Assembly: GCF_003265705.1 (NCBI RefSeq)
Contig: NW_020312902.1
Span: 16,556,970-16,620,969 of the forward strand
DNA length: 64,000 bases
Reading direction: 5' to 3'
Source: Callorhinus ursinus
Taxonomy: Eukaryota > Chordata > Mammalia > Carnivora > Otariidae
In this document: in pieces, positions 22,276-33,770 of the stretch
How the letters are laid out: the number at the start of each line of letters is the position of its first letter
Position numbering within the stretch: the stretch's first letter is position 1
Program-made: the position numbers and the translations under genes
Notes under the pieces: model-generated
Databases searched by the model: none
Told to the model about the DNA's origin: nothing
The model's input: the letters and a program-made list of their open reading frames with translations, nothing else

Positions 22276-23152
22276 CTAATATAATTATTTAAGTCTGAGG
22301 GGTCAGAGATAGTTTCTCTAAAGAGATGACATTTAAACTGAGACATGAATGAAATGAGGGAACTAGACATTTTGTTACATGGGGGGAAGAAAGATCTAGG
22401 GCAAGGGGAATTTGAGGGCAAAGGTCCTGGGTGGCAGTCTGTCTGGCATTTTCAAGGAACATGCAAGAGGCCCAGGGTGGTTTGAAACAAGTGAACAAGG
22501 AGAAGTAAAGCTGGAGTAGTCCAAGCCAGATCATCCAGGTCATTTAGGTGGTGGTAGCTAATCTCCAATGATGGCTTGAAACAATTCCATCCCTCCCTGA
22601 ACATGAATGCCGTTCCTCCCATGAAAAGGTAGAGTTTATCTTAGCTTTTGAATCTGGGCATTGGCTAACAGAATGTGGAGAAAGTGACATTCTAGGACTC
22701 CTGAGCCCAGGCAGCTTCTGCTTACTTCTTCTAAGAGCCCTGAGCCACCATGTAAGAGATTCAGGCTACCCTGCTGGAGAGGGAAGTTGGGAAGATGCGA
22801 AGCTATGCAGAGAGAGGGGTCACATGGAGAATCACCTAGAAGCCTGAGAGTAACATGATCTGACACCTTCTAAAAGGATCACTACTGTGTGGAGAACAGA
22901 CTGTAGGGGACATGAATGGAAATAAGGAGACTAATTAAGAGACTACTTCACAGTAGTCCATGGAAGAGAACAGTCTTTTGGACTTGAGTGGTTACTATAG
23001 AGGTGGTAAGAAATAACTGGGACTCAATATATATTCTGAAGGCAGAGCAAACTGAATTTGCTGACAGATTGGATATGGGGTATGAGAAAAAAAAGAAGAA
23101 GACAAGGATCATATGCAAGTTTGAAGGTGGGGACACTAGGAAAAGATCCAGA
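22276..23152 (-). mobile_element. L2 antisense (second part) with an unclassified insert
   Basis: Antisense L2 blocks: 'agatgacatttaaactgaga', 'gggcaaaggtcctgggtgg', 'tggtttgaaacaagtgaaca', and later 'cactactgtgtggagaacag', 'gatggatatggggtatgag'-like sequence. About 22555-22855 ('acagaatgtggagaaagtg', 'gggactcctgagcccaggca'-like, 'gagccaccatgtaagagat') looks like a separate old LTR-type insertion that I cannot name. Confidence 0.55.
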
Positions 23153-23169
23153 AATCAACTGAAACTTTT

Positions 23170-23358
23170 TTTTTTAAAGATTTTATTTATTTATTTGAGA
23201 GAGAATGAGAGATAGAGAGCATGAGAGGGAAGAGGGTCAGAGGGAGAAGCAGACTCCCCGCCAAGCAGGGATCCCGATGCGGGACTCGATCCCGGGACTC
23301 CAGGATCATGACCCGAGCCGAAGGCAGTCGCTTAACCAACTGAGCCACCCAGGCGCCC
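23170..23358 (-). mobile_element. CanSINE, full length, antisense
   Basis: AAAGATTTTATTTATTTATT followed by a purine-rich middle and 'ctgagccacccaggcgccc'. Perfect 17-bp target duplications AATCAACTGAAACTTTT at 23153-23169 and 23359-23375. Confidence 0.97.
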
Positions 23359-23375
23359 AATCAACTGAAACTTTT

Positions 23376-24301
23376 GCTGCTCTGAAGAAAGTTGGCTTTC
23401 TTTAGAGGATATCACAAAGTGGGACAACTGGGTACTTTTCAAAGTAATTTGATAGATCTTCGGTATATTTGCCTGAGGCAATCCCAATTTGGCAGGGAGG
23501 CCAATGTTACTATGGAGCTCATACCTGCCTGGACATATTGAATGTGACATATAACTATCAAATTTGGATAATCAACTTCTGCTATTTAGGGCATAGGCTG
23601 GCTTAATTTCTAAATGTTAAATCCTGCATATAGGCTTCTTTACAAATGATTCCCGATACACGTCTGAAAGTATATTTTCATGAATGGCACTGGCCGTTCT
23701 GCTTACACAGAAAAAACTGACACCTGTAAAAAGCAAGCCCTGGTGTATGGAGTTGGAAGTTTTCTAGCATAAATGCCACTGTTGTCTATGATACAGACTA
23801 AAAATGATTAATAAGAACCTTGTTGGACACAGGCCTTGGGGGGCTTCAGAGCTGCCTTTTGTGTAGGTTATTTATTTGCATTTCAGAAAAGGAAAACTTG
23901 TGAAATATGAAGTAAGATTTAGTGAGCTAATGAGTGGGGGTAGGTGTACAAGCTTCACCAGATGCCACTTCTCATCTCAACAACCCAAACCTCCCACTTC
24001 CATCATCTTTTATAAATTTGTCCTTTTGTCTTTTAAAAGGTAGAGATGGACCGGAGTTGGATGCTACCCAGGGTACTGTTTTCCAGAAATGCCAGTAACA
24101 GAGAACAATAATCAGCATGGTAATGAAATGATTCTATTTATAACCTTCAACGAACCAGATGTTTCTATAATCACAGGGAGTCATGCTTTGATCAGTAGTT
24201 ATCAGACTAGTAACAGAAAAAAATGCCTAAGGATTTTACAAGTTTGATTATCCCACTGCAGGAGCTAAAGTTCAGTCAGGACTTTACTTTATATATATAT
24301 A
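23376..24301. other. Intronic sequence without recognised repeat
   Basis: Nothing coding or repetitive recognised; a short (TA)n at about 24291-24302 precedes the next SINE. Confidence 0.45.
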
Positions 24302-24495
24302 TTTTTTTATTTTTTTAAAGATTTTATTTGAGAGAAAACGAGAGTGAGAGAGATCACAGAGGGAGAGGGAGAGGGAGAAGCAAAGCAGGCTCCCCACTGA
24401 GCAGGGAGTCCAATGCAGGACTCAATCCTAGGACCCTGAGATCATGACCCAAGCTGAAGATTGGTGCCCAACCAACTGAGCCACCCAGGCTCCCC
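24302..24495 (-). mobile_element. CanSINE, antisense
   Basis: 'tttttaaagattttatttga', GA-rich middle, 'ccaactgagccacccaggct'. More diverged than its neighbours, with no clear target duplication. Confidence 0.9.
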
Positions 24496-24724
24496 AGGAT
24501 TTTCTTATATTTCCAATGATCAAATCATAAATGGGACTAAAACGTTTGGCTATTAGAAATGAAGTATAAACTGAGAGTTCATGAATTTACCAACTGTCTG
24601 GCTACTCCAGCTGGTACTGCATTTTAGTTACTACGCCAAAACAAAGTATTTCTCTGTGAGGTAGAAAGACACACACCTCAGATCCATCATCACTTTGAAT
24701 GAGTTACTTACTCTTACCACTACA

Positions 24725-24980
24725 CCACACTGTATTAAGAGCTTTGGTCCTACAATACAAAGACCTGGTTTCAAATTCTAGCTCCTCAATTTACTAGCTG
24801 TGTGTCATGGCATAAACAACTTGATTTTTTTTTTCCCTGAGTCTCCGTTTCCCTCATCTGCCAAATTACAGGATATATTCCATTGGGTTTTTGTGAGGAT
24901 CAAATAAAATAATCTAAGAAAACCATGCTTAGCTCACCACTTGCCACACAGTAAAATGCTCTATAAATCAACACTTTTAA
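24725..24980 (+). mobile_element. MIR, sense
   Basis: MIR core blocks in order: 'gtttcaaattctagctcctc', 'ttactagctgtgtgtcatgg', 'cgtttccctcatctgcc', 'ttttgtgaggatcaaataaa', 'cttgccacacagtaaaatgc'. Confidence 0.9.
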
Positions 24981-25039
24981 TCAACTTCTGACACTTCTGG
25001 AGTTGGACTTTCCCTCTCCTTTGAAAATACATCCTTCTT

Positions 25040-25260
25040 TCTCACTGTGTAATATATATTTTTCTGTTTTAATTTTCATTGCAGTATAATACACATAAAA
25101 TGCATAATCTCAAGTGTATAGCTTCATAAATTTTCAGAATATAACTAGCACCTAGAACACGAAACAGAGTACCATGAGCCTTATGAGCCCTGCCTTGAGC
25201 TCCTTTTATTGGGTCACTAGCCCCACCAAGGGTAAGCACTTCACTTACTTCATTTTTGTA
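25040..25260 (-). mobile_element. Old L1 fragment (L1M-type 3' region)
   Basis: 'tcattgcagtataatacaca', 'cataatctcaagtgtatagc' and 'agcacctagaacacgaaaca' resemble the antisense of an L1ME-type 3' end. Orientation is moderately certain. Confidence 0.5.
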
Positions 25261-25355
25261 AAAAATGTACTTTTTAAAACTGTTTGCCTATACAGTTTAC
25301 AGTAGCATTAAAAAAAAATGTAATACTTGGGAATAAACTTAACAACATATGTGTT

Positions 25356-25560
25356 GGGCGCCTGGGTGGCTCAGTCGGTTAAGCGACTGCCTTCAGCTCA
25401 GGTCATGATCCCGGAGTCCCAGGATCGAGTCCCGCATCGGGCTCCCTGCTCAGTGAAGAGCCTGCTTCTCCCTCTAACCCTCCCCCCCTCATGTACTCTC
25501 TCTCTCTCTCTCATTCTCACTCTCTCAAAATAAATAAATAAATCTTAAAAAAAAAAAACC
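25356..25560 (+). mobile_element. CanSINE in L1
   Basis: Complete copy with the tail 'aataaataaataaatctt' plus A-run. Perfect 15-bp duplications AACAACATATGTGTT at 25341-25355 and 25561-25575. Confidence 0.98.
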
Positions 25561-26556
25561 AACAACATATGTGTTAATACCTGTAACTGAAAACAACAAA
25601 ACAGTGCTGAGGGAAATTTAAAAAGACCTAAATAAATGGAGAGAGATACTATGTTCACAAATGGGACTCAACATGGTTAAGATATTCATTCTTTCCAATC
25701 GATCCATTGATAAGCGTCAGTGCAGTATCAATGGAATTCCAGCAAGCAAACTAAAAAGCAGATTCTAAAATTTGAATGGAAATGCAAAGGACCTAAATGT
25801 TAGCCAAGTGATCTTGCAAAATAAAAACAAAGATGGAAGACTCACACCACTGAATTTCAAGACTTAACAATAAAGCAAGAGTAATCAAGATAGAGTGACT
25901 TTGGTGTAAGGACAAACATGTAGATCAAGGAAACAGAATACAGACTCCACAAAGAGACTTACATATGGCCAGCTGATTTTTCAGAAAGGTGCTAAGATAA
26001 TCCAGTAAGGAAAAAATGATCTTTTCAAAAGATGATGTTGAAACATCTGGATACTCATATAGTACTATCAACCACGTACAAAAGTTAACTTAAGTGGATT
26101 CTGGACTTACATGTAGGAGCTAAAACAGAATGTCTAGAAGCAAGCATAAGAGAAAATCTTGGTACTCTTGAGACAGGCAAACATTTCAAACACAGGGCAC
26201 AAGAGCACAGACTTTTTTTTTTTTTAAGGAAAAAAACAGAAAAATTAGCATCTGGCAAAATTTTAAGCTCCTGATTTCTAAAAGAAACAGTTAAAATAAA
26301 AATATAAACCACAAACTGGAGAAAACATTTGCAATATATACATTTGACAAAGGATTTGTATCCAGAATATATAAAGAATTCCTAGAACTTGATAATAAGA
26401 AAACAACCCTAGGTTTTTTGGTTGTTTTTTTTTTTTAATGAGCCAAAGATTTGAATAGACATTTCACAAGAAAAGAATCATGGATATCCAATAAGCCCAT
26501 GGAAAGATGTTCAACATCATTAGTCACTAGGGAAATGCAAATTAAAATCACAGTGA

Positions 26557-26744
26557 GGGGCGCCTGGGTCGCTTAGTCATTAAGCGTCTGCCTTCGGCTC
26601 AGGTCATGGTCCCAGGGTCCTGGGATCAAGCCCCGCATCGGGTTCCCTGCTCCGCGGGAAGCCTGCTTCTCCCTCTCCCACTCTCCCTGCCTGTGTTCCC
26701 TCTCTCCCTGTTTCTCTCTATGTCAAATAAGTAAATAAAATCTT
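26557..26744 (+). mobile_element. CanSINE in L1
   Basis: Head GGGGCGCCTGGGTCGCTTAG, tail 'gtaaataaaatcttaaa'. Flanks AAAATCACAGTGAG (26544-26557) and AAAATCACAATGAG (26746-26759) are a near-perfect duplication. Confidence 0.95.
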
Positions 26745-26928
26745 AAAAATCACAATGAGATACCACTACACACTTACAAGAATGGCTAAAATGAAAAAGA
26801 CTGAACAAACCATGTATTGGCAAGGATGAGGAACAACTGGGTCTCTCATACATTGCTGGCAGTAATGATTAAAGATACAACTACATTAGAACACAGGGAG
26901 CAGGTTCTTATAAAATTGAACACATACT

Positions 26929-27134
26929 GGGCGCCTGGGTGGCTCAGTTGGTTAAGCGACTGCCTTCGGCTCAGGTCATGATCCTGGAGTCCCCAGGATC
27001 GAGTCCCACATCGGGCTCCCTGCTCAGCGGGGAGTCTGCTTCTCCCTCTGACCCTCTTCCCTCTCATGCTCTCTATCTCTCATTCTTTCTCTCTCAAATA
27101 AATAAATAAAATCTTTAAAAATAAATAAATAAAA
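26929..27134 (+). mobile_element. CanSINE in L1
   Basis: Complete copy with an extended A-rich tail 'aaaataaataaataaaataa'. Perfect 18-bp duplications TAAAATTGAACACATACT at 26911-26928 and 27135-27152. Confidence 0.98.
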
Positions 27135-27215
27135 TAAAATTGAACACATACTTATCATATGACCCAGCAATTCCACTCCTAGGCATTTACCTCTCCTACA
27201 AAATGAAAACATTTT

Positions 27216-27420
27216 GGGGCGCCTGGGTGGCTCAGTCGTTAAGCATCTGCCTTCGGCTCAGGTCATGATCCCAGGGTCCTGGGATCGAGCCCCGCATCAG
27301 GCTACCCACTCCGCGGGAAGCCTGCTTCTCCTCCCACTCCCTCTGCTTGTGTTTCCTCTCTCACTGTGTCTCTCTCTGTCAAATAAATAAATATAATCTT
27401 TAAAAAAAAAAACAAAAAAA
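27216..27420 (+). mobile_element. CanSINE in L1
   Basis: Complete copy. Perfect 17-bp duplications CAAAATGAAAACATTTT at 27199-27215 and 27421-27437. Confidence 0.98.
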
Positions 27421-27950
27421 CAAAATGAAAACATTTTTACACAAAGATTTGTATATAAATGTTCATAGCTGCTTTATTTATAATAGTCCCAAGCTGAAAA
27501 AAATCTCAATGTCCAGCAAGAATTGATAAGAAAAGAGTTGATAAGCAAATTGAGATCTATCTGTAAAATGGAATAGTACTCAGCAATAAAAGGAATGAAC
27601 CACAGATACACAAAATCACATGTATGAATCTCAAACACATGCTGAACAAAAGAAGTCAGGTACCAAAAACTCATACTTTACGATTCTAATTACATGAAAC
27701 TCTAGGAACAACAAATCTAATTTATAATGATAAAAACAGATCAGTGGCTGACTGGGGCTGGATGTGGGGATGGGACTGACTGAGTAAGGGTGCAAGGGAA
27801 GTTTCTGGGGCAATAAACATGTTCTATAGCTTGACTGTTACACACATGTATGTATACCTTTGCCAAAATTCATCAAACTGTATACTTAAAATGGGTGTAT
27901 TTTATTGTATATAAATTATATTTTAATAAAATTGAAACTTCTAAGGATAG

Positions 27951-28904
27951 AGTATTCCTAAGGATAAATGTCACTGCAATATTAATTTCATTTGTAACTA
28001 AAATATTACATTTATAGAGTGCTCAGGAGATAAAGGTCTTTGTTATCAAGCCTCTTCCCCCAATCATTCTCCCATACAGATTTTTCTACTAATGGCTAAA
28101 GTAAAAGTAGCAAAATTTCAATTTGAGAAACCTTTGAAAATCCACAAGGGCACAGTGAAAAGTTCAATTATTAAAAAATCAAAAGGTTGTATATTAGAGT
28201 GTATGGGAGAGAGGGTAATGGTTACTTGTGGCAATAGAATTGATTTGGTTTTCCCAACAAAAGCTTGATGACTCAACCACTACTGTTCAAATGTCTAGGA
28301 AAGCTGACAAACAACCTCAGTTTAATGGTAACACTAACTTTCTGCCACCCCTGCACAGCTCTTCTTCTGCTTTTCTGTTTACAATGAACAGTTAGCTCCA
28401 AAAGAAAGAAAGGAAGAAGCTGTCAGGTGACAGGTACATAAAATGAAAGGACTTAAGTATTTATACGGCTGTCCTCAGCTTAGTCCTCAAAGCCTAAAGG
28501 CTAACATTTCCCACCCCCCATCGCTGAAAAGTATTACAAGCACCACTTTCAAAATTACCATGAATTTCTTTGAAGCTGGGCCAGGAGGGGAAAATACAGA
28601 CTTCAACTAGCCTAACCACCACCACTGCAATATCAAGTGTGCTCACTTCACTAACTGTATTGTGTATAGGTTGGAAGATGCAGCATGGACTGGCTGAACT
28701 TGATGGTGAATTGATAGATGTTTCTAGTTGGCAATCAAATCCTGCTTTAACCAGAGGGAAGGGTGTGGTAAGTAGAGAAAGAAAAATGTTCCAGACATAG
28801 GACACCATTTGGAACTGGGGATGTAAGGGCTAGATAGAGTAGTATTTATGACTAGAGAGAGGCAAATGATATTTAAGGACTCTGGCCATAAGAAGGGCTT
28901 TGAG
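27951..28904. other. Intronic sequence, mostly unique
   Basis: No exon. A weak L2-like stretch may occupy about 28760-28900. The open frames on either strand near 28494-28808 mirror each other and have no recognisable domain. Confidence 0.4.
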
Positions 28905-28988
28905 AAGGGGGCTTGAAATAGTTAATGGGGATTAAGGAGTGTACCTGCTGTGATGAACACTGGATGATTAAAATAAAAACTTTTAAAA
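28905..28988 (+). mobile_element. Very short 5'-truncated L1 3' end (84 bp)
   Basis: 'gggattaaggagtgtacctg' and 'gtgatgaacactggatgatt' match the terminal part of carnivore L1s and are followed by an A-rich tail. Perfect 12-bp duplications AAGGGCTTTGAG at 28893-28904 and 28989-29000. Confidence 0.85.
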
Positions 28989-29159
28989 AAGGGCTTTGAG
29001 GAAAGACTCAGGCATTGAAACCCATAGTAGGGGAAAGGGAATATAATGCTTAAGATGATGAATGGGTCTAAGAATAAAATGGGCAAGGGTTGTACTGGGG
29101 ATAAGGCTGTAGCCTAGGCGGGACAGCACAAGAACTGCGACTAAGGCTGGAACCTTAGA

Positions 29160-29925
29160 GTTATCAATCAACCAACAACCATTCATTGAGTTACTCCTCT
29201 GTCTGGGTACTTTTCTAGGTGCTATGGAAATTGTAGCACCACAGTTTCTTTACCTTCTCTAGAGAGGAGTGGAGGGAGAATATATAATAAATGCGTTAAC
29301 TTCAGAAACCAATAAATATTGTCAAGAAAACGAAATAAGGTAACATAAAAAGGGAGGGGATAGTACAGCCTATCGTAACTGAGGTGGTCATGAAATGACA
29401 CAGAAGGAGTTAACACTGGAGCTGAGATCTGAATAATAAGGGTCAGTCTCATGAAGATCTGGGAATAGGCCCCCAGACATGAAGGAGTCAAAGGTGTGTT
29501 CAAGTGAAAGGCAGAAAGAAGGCTAGTATGGCTGGGGCAGAGTGAATGTCGGGAAATGAGGCTGGTGAGGTGGCCTGGGGCCAGATCACAAAGGCTTTCT
29601 GGGCCACAGTAAGGAGTCTGGATTTCATCCTAATAGTAAAGGAGAACCCCTGGAGGTTCTGAAGGAGTCAAGTATGACATCATCTGATTTATCCTTTAGA
29701 AATATTTATCCTAGCTGCCATACAGAGAATGCTGAGGGGATAAGAGCAAGGGGCATGAACACAGGAAGACCAATTAGCAGGCCGATAAAATAATCCAGGC
29801 AAGAGGTGATCATGGCCAAGATTAGAAGAGGCCGATTAGGAAGTATCTGGAAGAAAGGTATTTTACCCTCAAGAGAGGAAGGAGGACCTGTTGAGAATTC
29901 TAAGTTTGGGTTATAATACACATTT
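29160..29925 (-). mobile_element. L2 3' region, antisense
   Basis: Antisense L2 blocks in order: 'attcattgagttactcctct', 'acttttctaggtgctatgga', 'gagctgagatctgaataata', 'agaaggctagtatggctggg', 'ggccagatcacaaaggcttt', 'gcaagaggtgatcatggcc'. About 770 bp of one old copy. Confidence 0.8.
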
Positions 29926-31399
29926 ATTTCAGTATAATAATTTACTTCTTCAATAGAGCTAATCCTTCAAATATTTAATCTGGTTATTAACCTGGAAGGG
30001 GACAGAACTAGGGTTCTTGTTCCTATGGCCAGAAGAAACAAGATAAAACATTCAAGAGTTTTGAGGGGGGGAAAGGGAGGATTTTTAAAAAGTCTGTACT
30101 ATACTCTCTATTGGCTGTTGCCAGGTTTTAGTTAAATACGAATCCAAAAGCACTGATTACATTTTTTCTTACTGTTTTTCCTTGATTTCTTTGTAAAAAT
30201 ATCTCTTCTGGAAGTTCCACATTGTCTTGGCTAAATTAAAAAAAATGGTATTGTCTGCATTTTGATTAGGACCAAAAGAGGTAAGTAAGCACACAGAGGG
30301 ATGGGGCCATGGTGACGGCAGAGAGATCCAGGACAGCTCTAGAGCTCCCAAAGAGCTAGGACAGAAACAAAAAAGGAACCCAGAAAGGTTAAGGCCCACG
30401 GGCATTTGGGTATCTTTTATTTAACAGGGGATTTCAAGAGAAACTGAAAGGATCTGGCCATAAATTGAACGTGCAGAATGAGAGGTAATGAGTGTTCAAA
30501 AGTGGGATCATAGCTTTTATTGTTCTAATTTTCAGTTAAAAACCTTTATAACTTTCAGTGACCAAAGAAGTAGTCCGTTATCCCATCCTCTTTTGGGGGT
30601 GGGGTAGGGAGGGTGGAGTGAGAGTGCAAATGACAGGAAAATGGTGGCTCTCCATATAGAACGGGACATACGTTTCAACAGAAGTAAACATCACATTTCT
30701 CGGTGGGATTATTGTATTAATATTTTAACAGCTTCTACTAAATATGATTACATATTAGGTGAACTCATAAATATGTCAGATCTGATCAGTGAACATGGAA
30801 GACAGGAAGGGGAAGATTTGTCAGCAGAAGGAAAGTTCACATTATCAATCTGACTGGTTTCTAATAACCAACAAGGAAAAGCCTGCAATCACTTCAATTC
30901 TTTCAAATAAAACTCACTAGGAACAAACTCACAAATAACCCAGTAAATATGATTATTTAAAGACTGGACACTTGCCAATCTTTTTTTTTTATTATTTACT
31001 AATTATAGGAAAAGCCATATAAAAAATTCACCAAAATCAAAACAAAGCCATTTTGATTATTTCCAGGTTTCTGGGGCAGTTAAAGAGGTAAGACAGTCAC
31101 TTAACACCGTTAGGTTTCAAAACTGGGGCTCTCGTTTCTGTAGTGGGTTGCCTCATGCAACTTCATTGCTTCCAGGGCAATAGGTTCTTTTGTTCTAAAC
31201 CAAGAAACTCACAGCAGTTTAATTTACTGCTGTATTATTATAGCTACTAACTACACACACCTCCAAGGCTGGTAAACCCACTGATGTAGGCAGTGCCACC
31301 TTAAAAGGATTTTTGGATGGGTCTTAGTGATGGGGGAAAAAAAGGACATAATGTTTAATTATAAGAAATGATTGAAATAGGCACAGACATACCCCGGGT
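29926..31399. other. Intronic sequence, unique
   Basis: No recognised SINE, L1 or exon. Poly-T at 30982-30991. Sits at the start of a CanSINE-free stretch that runs to 36136. Confidence 0.45.
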
Positions 31400-31985
31400 G
31401 CCTCTGCACTGCAGCAAGCTCTAAACTTGTTATCGTTAATGGTTTAAATTTCACTGTGCTAATCATTTCAGGACACAAGCCTTTCTTGATAATCTAATGA
31501 ATTATTCCAACATCCTTCAGCAAAAAAAAAATCCTCCATGACAGCACTAATTACAAGACGTTTTCCCAGAGCTTATGTAAAATATGACAGAGCAGCAGCT
31601 TAGGGAATTGCAGAAAACTGCTTCTAATTTCCACTGAGAAACTGACAAACACCTCTCTTTCATCTCTCCCAGCTCTCAAGTAAGATTTAACTTTCTCATT
31701 TAGTTAATTACCGAGTGAGGATCATCATTTCCCCGGATCGGAGCGGCACAGAGCCTTTATCGTGTTAACTTGTGAACTTGATCGATGGCTGCTGCTAAAA
31801 CTTAATAACTTCACCCCCTGGCAAATTGTAAGATAAATATAATAGGAGAAACTCTGACAGTAAAAACCTGCCAGAAATGAGCGCTGTGTTTATGTTTCTT
31901 TGTAGGCAGCAAAAAAAACAACCGACAGCTTATTACTGGTTGCGTGTTACTTATATTTAAAAGACTCCAGGCAGTTAACTTCCTA
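31400..31985. promoter_or_regulatory. Candidate conserved non-coding element A
   Basis: Repeat-free and of higher complexity than the surrounding intron, with homeodomain-type cores: TAATTA at 31548-31553, TTAATTACCGA at 31704-31714, plus GCTAATCATTT near 31460 and TGATCGATGG near 31780. CpG-containing words (CCCCGGATCGGAGCGG at about 31732) are unusual for this intron. No coding potential. Enhancer function is inferred, not shown. Confidence 0.3.
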
Positions 31986-33435
31986 CGTATTGTTAAAACT
32001 TTGCTCACAAGATGGGGAAAAATCGGAAAAAGCACCAGTAACGCAGACTTGGGGAAGTGAGGAAAAAAGAAGAAAAGGGAAAAACAAAAGAAACAAACCA
32101 AACAGGGAGAATGGCAAGACAAGAGAACAAATATACTGTGTAAACTCTTTTAAAAATGTCATGTTTATCATATAAAATGTCCAACCTGCATAAATAGGCA
32201 CAGAATTCTTAAAAAGAAAAAAGAATTCAGGACTTCTAAGACACTGTATGAACTATATCTAGGAGCAAAGCAAAGAAATCACTCACATGTTTTCAATGAC
32301 CATAAGTCCATGCCTGAAGAATTCAATTAACCGCATAATTCCTAGATCTCTTTTCAAAAACCCCTGCAGCTAGAAAACCATTCACGAACTACACCATTTA
32401 ACCCTTTCTTAAATGAGCACACTATAGCTAGGAAATGCGTAACTTTGTCTCAAATAGTCCATCTAATCTTATGTTCACCTGCCACACCTCAGCTAGCCAA
32501 TGAGAAGGAAATAGGCTGGAAATTTTTCTTTTGGTCAAGCTTGAATCTGAACTTGGAATTTTAACATTTAACTATAACAGAGTTGATATCACAGCCTAGT
32601 ATGGCATGAATTTTATGCCTTTTATAACCAACAGCATCAAGGGCAGTAAACAAGGCCCAATAATGAGGCATAACAAAAACAGAATGGCTGTTCACTAATA
32701 CCAGTTCCCTCTAACCCCTAAAACTGGTAACAGTGCTGAAAACAAATCCATGTACAAATCACCAAGTCTGTCACACTGACCAACCTCATAGTATAGAAGA
32801 TTACAAAAAACAAAACATGAACTAAATTTTGGGGAGGGCAGAGAAAGGCAGAAAAGGTCTTGTAGGACTCTGAGTTAAGTCTAACTTGTGAGACCGTATT
32901 TAACATCCATCATGTGCTATGATAGCGCCAATCAGCTGAAGGCTTCATGCTGCAGTCCAAGGGGCCACGGTTTTGAAAGTTAAAAGGATTCGGAAAACTA
33001 AACATCAAAATAGCAAACCAAATTCATACTCGCTAGAGGGTCAAATCTGATTCTTCATTTTGTTGTTTTTCTTTTCATTAAATAAGGATCTAGTGGGGTC
33101 AAGCAGAGAAAGACTGATTTAAAAAAACAGCATTTATAATAGACACACTTTCAACAATATAAAAACAAAGAAGCACAAAAAACATAAAAATTGCCCATAA
33201 TTTCTACAATCAACAAATTAAGAACTTACATTTTGGTGGGTATATATCTTCTAGTCTTAAAATATATATACACTAGTCAATTATTTGATGCATAGGGGAG
33301 GAGGATGTTTCTGTGCCATCTAGAGGACTTTTTTTGGTCTATAACATCAAATTAATCAGAGCAGGCAAAATTTATCTCCTTTGCCTCAGAGAAGTCAAGA
33401 TCTGGTCCTGGAGGATATAGAATTAGAGATCACTG
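31986..33435. other. Intronic sequence, unique
   Basis: Nothing recognised; AT-rich, no SINE. Short open frames on both strands are not convincing. Confidence 0.45.
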
Positions 33436-33770
33436 TGAGTGTGGAGAGGAGGAGAGAGAAAAGGAAGAAGAAGAGGAAGAAGGAGACAGGAGGGGGGGAA
33501 GGTTGGAGGAAAGGGAAGAGGGGGAAAGAGAGAAGTGTCTGAGAGAAGGGGGAGAGGGAGGAGGAGAGGAGAGAAGGAAGAGGAATGACAACAGTGCCTG
33601 GGGATGGGAGGGGAGGAGAAGAATTGGGCACTTGGGAGGGGGTGGGGAGGGACCTGAAAGAGCTGGGAGAGATAAGCAGGGGTAGGGAGAGATGGCAAGG
33701 GGGAGCACGATGAGGGGCTAGGGAAGAGATGGGGAGGTAAGCAGAGAGGGAGAGAGATGAGAGGGACAAG
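33436..33770. repeat. Polypurine (GA-rich) tract
   Basis: About 335 bp almost entirely A and G on the plus strand, with GGAGGAG, GAAGAAG and GGGGAGG words and few interruptions. It produces stop-poor frames on both strands (Leu/Ser/Pro-rich or Glu/Gly/Arg-rich) that are compositional artefacts. Confidence 0.9.

Larger units (their letters stand above)
25290..27950 (+). mobile_element. L1 3' part carrying four CanSINEs
   Basis: Sense L1 ORF2/3'-UTR blocks: 'aataaacttaacaacatatg', 'aatggagagagatactatgt', 'ttcaagacttaacaataaag', 'ggaaatgcaaattaaaatca', 'acaaaatcacatgtatgaat', ending near 'gtatattttattg...ttttaataaaattgaaac'. ORF2 is destroyed by stops. CanSINEs at 25356, 26557, 26929 and 27216 interrupt it. 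Confidence 0.85.
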
